DNA from: an uncultured Desulfobacter sp.
GTDB lineage: Bacteria > Desulfobacterota > Desulfobacteria > Desulfobacterales > Desulfobacteraceae
Assembly: GCF_963666675.1 (NCBI RefSeq)
Contig: NZ_OY762929.1
Coordinates: forward strand, 6,404,501-6,468,500
Length of the DNA stretch: 64,000 nt
Direction: 5' to 3'
Under the pieces are notes generated by a model. The model made no database searches. It had not been told where the DNA came from and saw only the letters and a program-made list of their open reading frames with translations. Numbering within the stretch: position 1 is the stretch's first letter; the number at the start of each line of letters is the position of its first letter. Shown here in pieces: positions 62,213 through 64,000 of this stretch. Position numbers and translations under genes: made by a program.

Positions 62213-62228
62213 CCTGTCACCTGACAGG
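62213..62228. other. Perfect inverted repeat after the small membrane gene
   Basis: CCTGTCA (62213-62219) / TGACAGG (62222-62228), two-base centre. An A run follows on the minus strand, not a T run, so a terminator is unlikely; a protein-binding site is possible. Confidence 0.4.
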
Positions 62229-62238
62229 CATCCCGCAT

Positions 62239-62325
62239 TCAGGTGGATATCCCCATTTTAGGAAGAATATAAATTTGAAGCAGCAGGTAGACTATAACAA
62301 AACCGATCATTATTAAAATTTCCAT
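62239..62325 (-). CDS. 28-aa single-helix membrane peptide
   Basis: ATG at 62325 to TGA at 62239-62241 gives 28 aa: a strongly hydrophobic helix (MEILIMIGFVIVYLLLQIYI) then LPKMGIST. AAGGAG stands 6-9 bases before the ATG and a near-consensus sigma-54 promoter (62378-62393) about 55 bases upstream, so expression is well supported. It is too short for usual gene finders. I recall comparable peptides ending in (L/I)P(K/R)xG(I/V)(S/P)T beside genes in sulfate reducers, but no function is known to me. Confidence 0.78.
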   Translation of the reverse strand: MEILIMIGFVIVYLLLQIYILPKMGIST

Positions 62326-62377
62326 GCGTCATCTCCTTGGGTATTCGGATTAATCCATTACACGTTCATAAGATTAC

Positions 62378-62393
62378 AGCAATCAATATGCCA
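62378..62393 (-). promoter_or_regulatory. Sigma-54 promoter of the small membrane gene
   Basis: On the minus strand TGGCATATTGATTGCT: consensus -24 TGGCA and -12 TTGC with GG-N10-GC spacing. The transcript would start about 40 bases before the 28-aa gene and may extend into the PAS regulator and reductase genes. Confidence 0.82.
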
Positions 62394-62452
62394 AAATGAC
62401 GATGTTTTTTAAGATTGCTCGTCCGGATTGCCATAAAAAAGAGGATTAGTGC

Positions 62453-62466
62453 TTGCTTAGTAACAA
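62453..62466 (+). promoter_or_regulatory. Weak sigma-54-like site before the stress protein gene
   Basis: GGATTAGTGCTTGC: GG and GC ten bases apart and CTTGC fits the -12 part, but the -24 part (AGGATT) is poor. The gene starts about 55 bases on. Confidence 0.35.
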
Positions 62467-62519
62467 TGATGAGCTATTATCTTACCATTAAATATGCAGC
62501 AACCCAAAGGAGTTAGATT

Positions 62520-63047
62520 ATGACCCGGAAACCCCAACGTATATTATTTGCCTCGGACCTGTCCACCAACATGAAAGAGGTATTTAAGCATGCCGTATCC
62601 CTTTCCACATTGAGCGATGCCACCATCATCGTGCTTCATGTCATGGAAGAGGCCGGAAAAAATGCACAACGGCGCGTACAACGTGCATTTGGTGAGACAC
62701 TTTATAATACCATCAGATCCGAACAGAAAGCCGGTGCCCACAACCTGCTTACTGGGAAAAATGTGGATGCCTTGAGTATAAAACAGGCCATTGCAGGTTT
62801 CCTTGAAGACAAGGAAAACACGCCCATGGATATGGAGATCAGTTCTCCCATTGAAAAGATCCTTGTTACCGAAAGCAAGTCCATTGCCGATGAAATTACC
62901 GGAACAGCCGTGGCTGAAGGGTGTGATATCATTGTCATGGGGGGAGGACACCAGAGTTTTCTGGAAAGTGCCATTGGGGACAATATTGCCCGCAAGGTGC
63001 TTAAGCGCACGAGTGTCCCTGTCCTGGTGGTGCCGTTACTGCACTGA
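62520..63047 (+). CDS. Universal stress protein (UspA family)
   Basis: 175 aa. The N-terminal RILFASDLSTNMKEVFKHAVSLSTL and C-terminal CDIIVMGGGHQSFLESAIGDNIARKVLKRTSVPVLVVP are the Usp fold. The ATP-binding signature G-x2-G-x9-G-S/T is altered (IGDN in place of GS), so nucleotide binding is doubtful. AAAGGAG precedes the ATG. It is divergent from the sigma-54-controlled membrane peptide. Confidence 0.9.
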   Translation: MTRKPQRILFASDLSTNMKEVFKHAVSLSTLSDATIIVLHVMEEAGKNAQRRVQRAFGETLYNTIRSEQKAGAHNLLTGKNVDALSIKQAIAGFLEDKENTPMDMEISSPIEKILVTESKSIADEITGTAVAEGCDIIVMGGGHQSFLESAIGDNIARKVLKRTSVPVLVVPLLH

Positions 63048-63086
63048 TGCCGGTCTTTAAATATAAAATATAGTTATGGAGGCCAC

Positions 63087-63470
63087 GTGGCTGAAATAAA
63101 AGATATCTTGCTGATTTACATGGAAAACGACCCCATCAGTTTTGCCCGGGTTGAAGATATTGTACCGGATCATAAAAAAGACTGGTACCAGATCCGGCTG
63201 CTGATGCTCCAGATCCCCTTACAGGTTGTGACCTGGATTTTAAGGGCGGAATACATCAATGGCGAGGTGTTTTCCATGAACGGCAAAAGTATGCGCCTGG
63301 AGAAGGTGGTTGCCCCGGTGGCGCCCGGTGAGCATGACGACGACGCCCAGACGTCGCCTGAAAACGACAAAGACGCTGATGCTCGTGATTCGGATGACTC
63401 TTCCGAAAAAAAACAGGACAATATCATCTCCTTTTCCCCGCGAAAAAAACCTAAAACCGAGGGACCATAG
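63087..63470 (+). CDS. Unknown 127-aa protein with acidic tail
   Basis: GTG start at 63087 with GGAGG 4 bases before it. The first 75 residues (IKDILLIYMENDPISFARVEDIVPDHKKDWYQIRLLMLQIP) form a compact domain, then a low-complexity acidic and serine tail (HDDDAQTSPENDKDADARDSDDSSEKK) ends in a basic KPKTEGP. No family recognised. The stop lies one base before the next gene's start, so it is cotranscribed with the DUF1848 gene. Confidence 0.65.
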   Translation: MAEIKDILLIYMENDPISFARVEDIVPDHKKDWYQIRLLMLQIPLQVVTWILRAEYINGEVFSMNGKSMRLEKVVAPVAPGEHDDDAQTSPENDKDADARDSDDSSEKKQDNIISFSPRKKPKTEGP

Positions 63471-63471
63471 G

Positions 63472-64000
63472 TTGCCAGGTCCCTCCGGTATTTTGTCCGC
63501 CTCCAGGCGAACGGATATACCAGGCTGGTACACGGCCTGGTTTCTGGATAGAATTGAAAAGGGGTATTTTGTTGTCACCAATCCATTTAACCGACAGTCC
63601 CGCAGGGTTGAGGCAACCCCCAAAGAGATTCACACCATTGTTTTCTGGTCTAAAAATTATGGACCGTTTCTGGACTTAAACGCCCATAAAATTTTAGCCC
63701 GGAAAGGATTTCACCTGTTTTTTAATTTTACCATCAATACACCTGTAACCGCGCTTGAAGCCGGTTTACCGGAACTGTCCGCGCGTTTGGACCAGGCCCG
63801 GCGCATTGCCCGGGATTTTTCCCCGGCGCAGATTGCCTGGCGTTTTGACCCCATCTGTTTTTATGAAAAAGCCGGGCGGGTTTTTAATAACCTTGATGCC
63901 TTTGAGGTCATTGCCGTGCGATTGTCACAACTGGGTATCAAACAATGCATCACCAGTTTTTATGATTCGTACAAAAAGGTGGACGCAAGAATCAAGCGCA
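63472..64000 (+). CDS. DUF1848 family protein, partial
   Basis: Begins at TTG 63472, 8 bases after GAGGG, and runs off the window end. The visible 176 residues include SASRRTDIPGWYTAWFLDRIEKGY and VVTNPFNRQS at the start and IHTIVFWSKNYGPFL, the N-terminal signature of DUF1848. Family members are full-length near 300 aa and carry a late cysteine cluster outside this window. Function unknown. Confidence 0.82.
   Translation, partial: MPGPSGILSASRRTDIPGWYTAWFLDRIEKGYFVVTNPFNRQSRRVEATPKEIHTIVFWSKNYGPFLDLNAHKILARKGFHLFFNFTINTPVTALEAGLPELSARLDQARRIARDFSPAQIAWRFDPICFYEKAGRVFNNLDAFEVIAVRLSQLGIKQCITSFYDSYKKVDARIKR

Noticed and set aside
62213..62228. Rho-independent terminator after the small membrane gene
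   Set aside because: An A run follows on the minus strand where a T run would be needed.
1..64000. tRNA, rRNA or tmRNA genes
   Set aside because: Gaps were scanned by eye for T-loop motifs (GGTTCGAATCC-like) and cloverleafs; none found.

Overview
The window reads as a chromosomal segment of a motile, anaerobic sulfate-reducer-like deltaproteobacterium, probably Desulfobacteraceae/Desulfobacterota. This is inferred from the gene set: a TRAP transporter tail, FmdE-like and pentaheme cytochrome proteins, a class I Fe-S fumarase, many sigma-54 activators, a CoA transferase fused to a GNAT domain, and a Desulfobacter-style flagellar cluster. No tRNA, rRNA or CRISPR array was seen.

Left part (1-19 kb): housekeeping and transport genes. 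These are the TRAP permease tail, FmdE-like protein, TPR-methyltransferase, AI-2E family permease, ARMT1/DUF89 protein, and convergently a glycerate kinase plus a molybdate/sulfate-type permease. A complete IS4-type insertion sequence (7158-8687, 6-bp target duplication) sits 16 bp upstream of the permease start. A FapA-like protein with an unrecognised partner gene, fumarase, a DHFR/RibD-like reductase, a pentaheme cytochrome, MntP and a solitary DNA methyltransferase follow.

Accessory island (about 19.2-27.3 kb): AT-rich. It starts with integron-cassette-like DNA without a visible integrase: an attC-like site whose R'' box is complementary to the start of its own cassette, plus small orphan genes. 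Two copies of a REP-associated tyrosine transposase element follow, one intact and one decayed. Between them lies a compact operon: a self-cleaving LexA-type repressor with an E. coli-like SOS box upstream, a 1004-aa N6-type DNA methyltransferase with a TaqI-like specificity region, a PD-(D/E)xK nuclease-like protein and an 83-aa protein. The genes overlap by ATGA and TAATG junctions. This looks like a DNA-damage-controlled restriction-modification or defence module and is the most interesting locus here.

Middle and right (27-64 kb): a secreted lipoprotein, thiol peroxidase, AsmA, DUF4197 and a beta-CASP nuclease come first. Then there is a minus-strand motility region: CheX-CheY-FlrA-like activator, then a sigma-54 promoter, TPR protein and FlrC-like activator, then a second sigma-54 promoter, then flgB-flgC-fliEFGHIJ-motE. 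The promoter layout suggests a two-step sigma-54 flagellar cascade. Beyond it are PilZ and HD-GYP c-di-GMP proteins, Lrp plus a DAP-decarboxylase-like enzyme, the CoA transferase-GNAT fusion, acyl-CoA synthetase, Dus, NudC, an old-yellow-enzyme-type reductase with its PAS/sigma-54 regulator, a 28-aa membrane peptide under a near-consensus sigma-54 promoter, a universal stress protein and a partial DUF1848 gene.

Several dispersed non-coding repeats occur. The most notable is a stem-loop family with apparent compensatory changes, present three times in tandem upstream of lrp and again at about 8.8 kb, with a partial copy at 28.3 kb.
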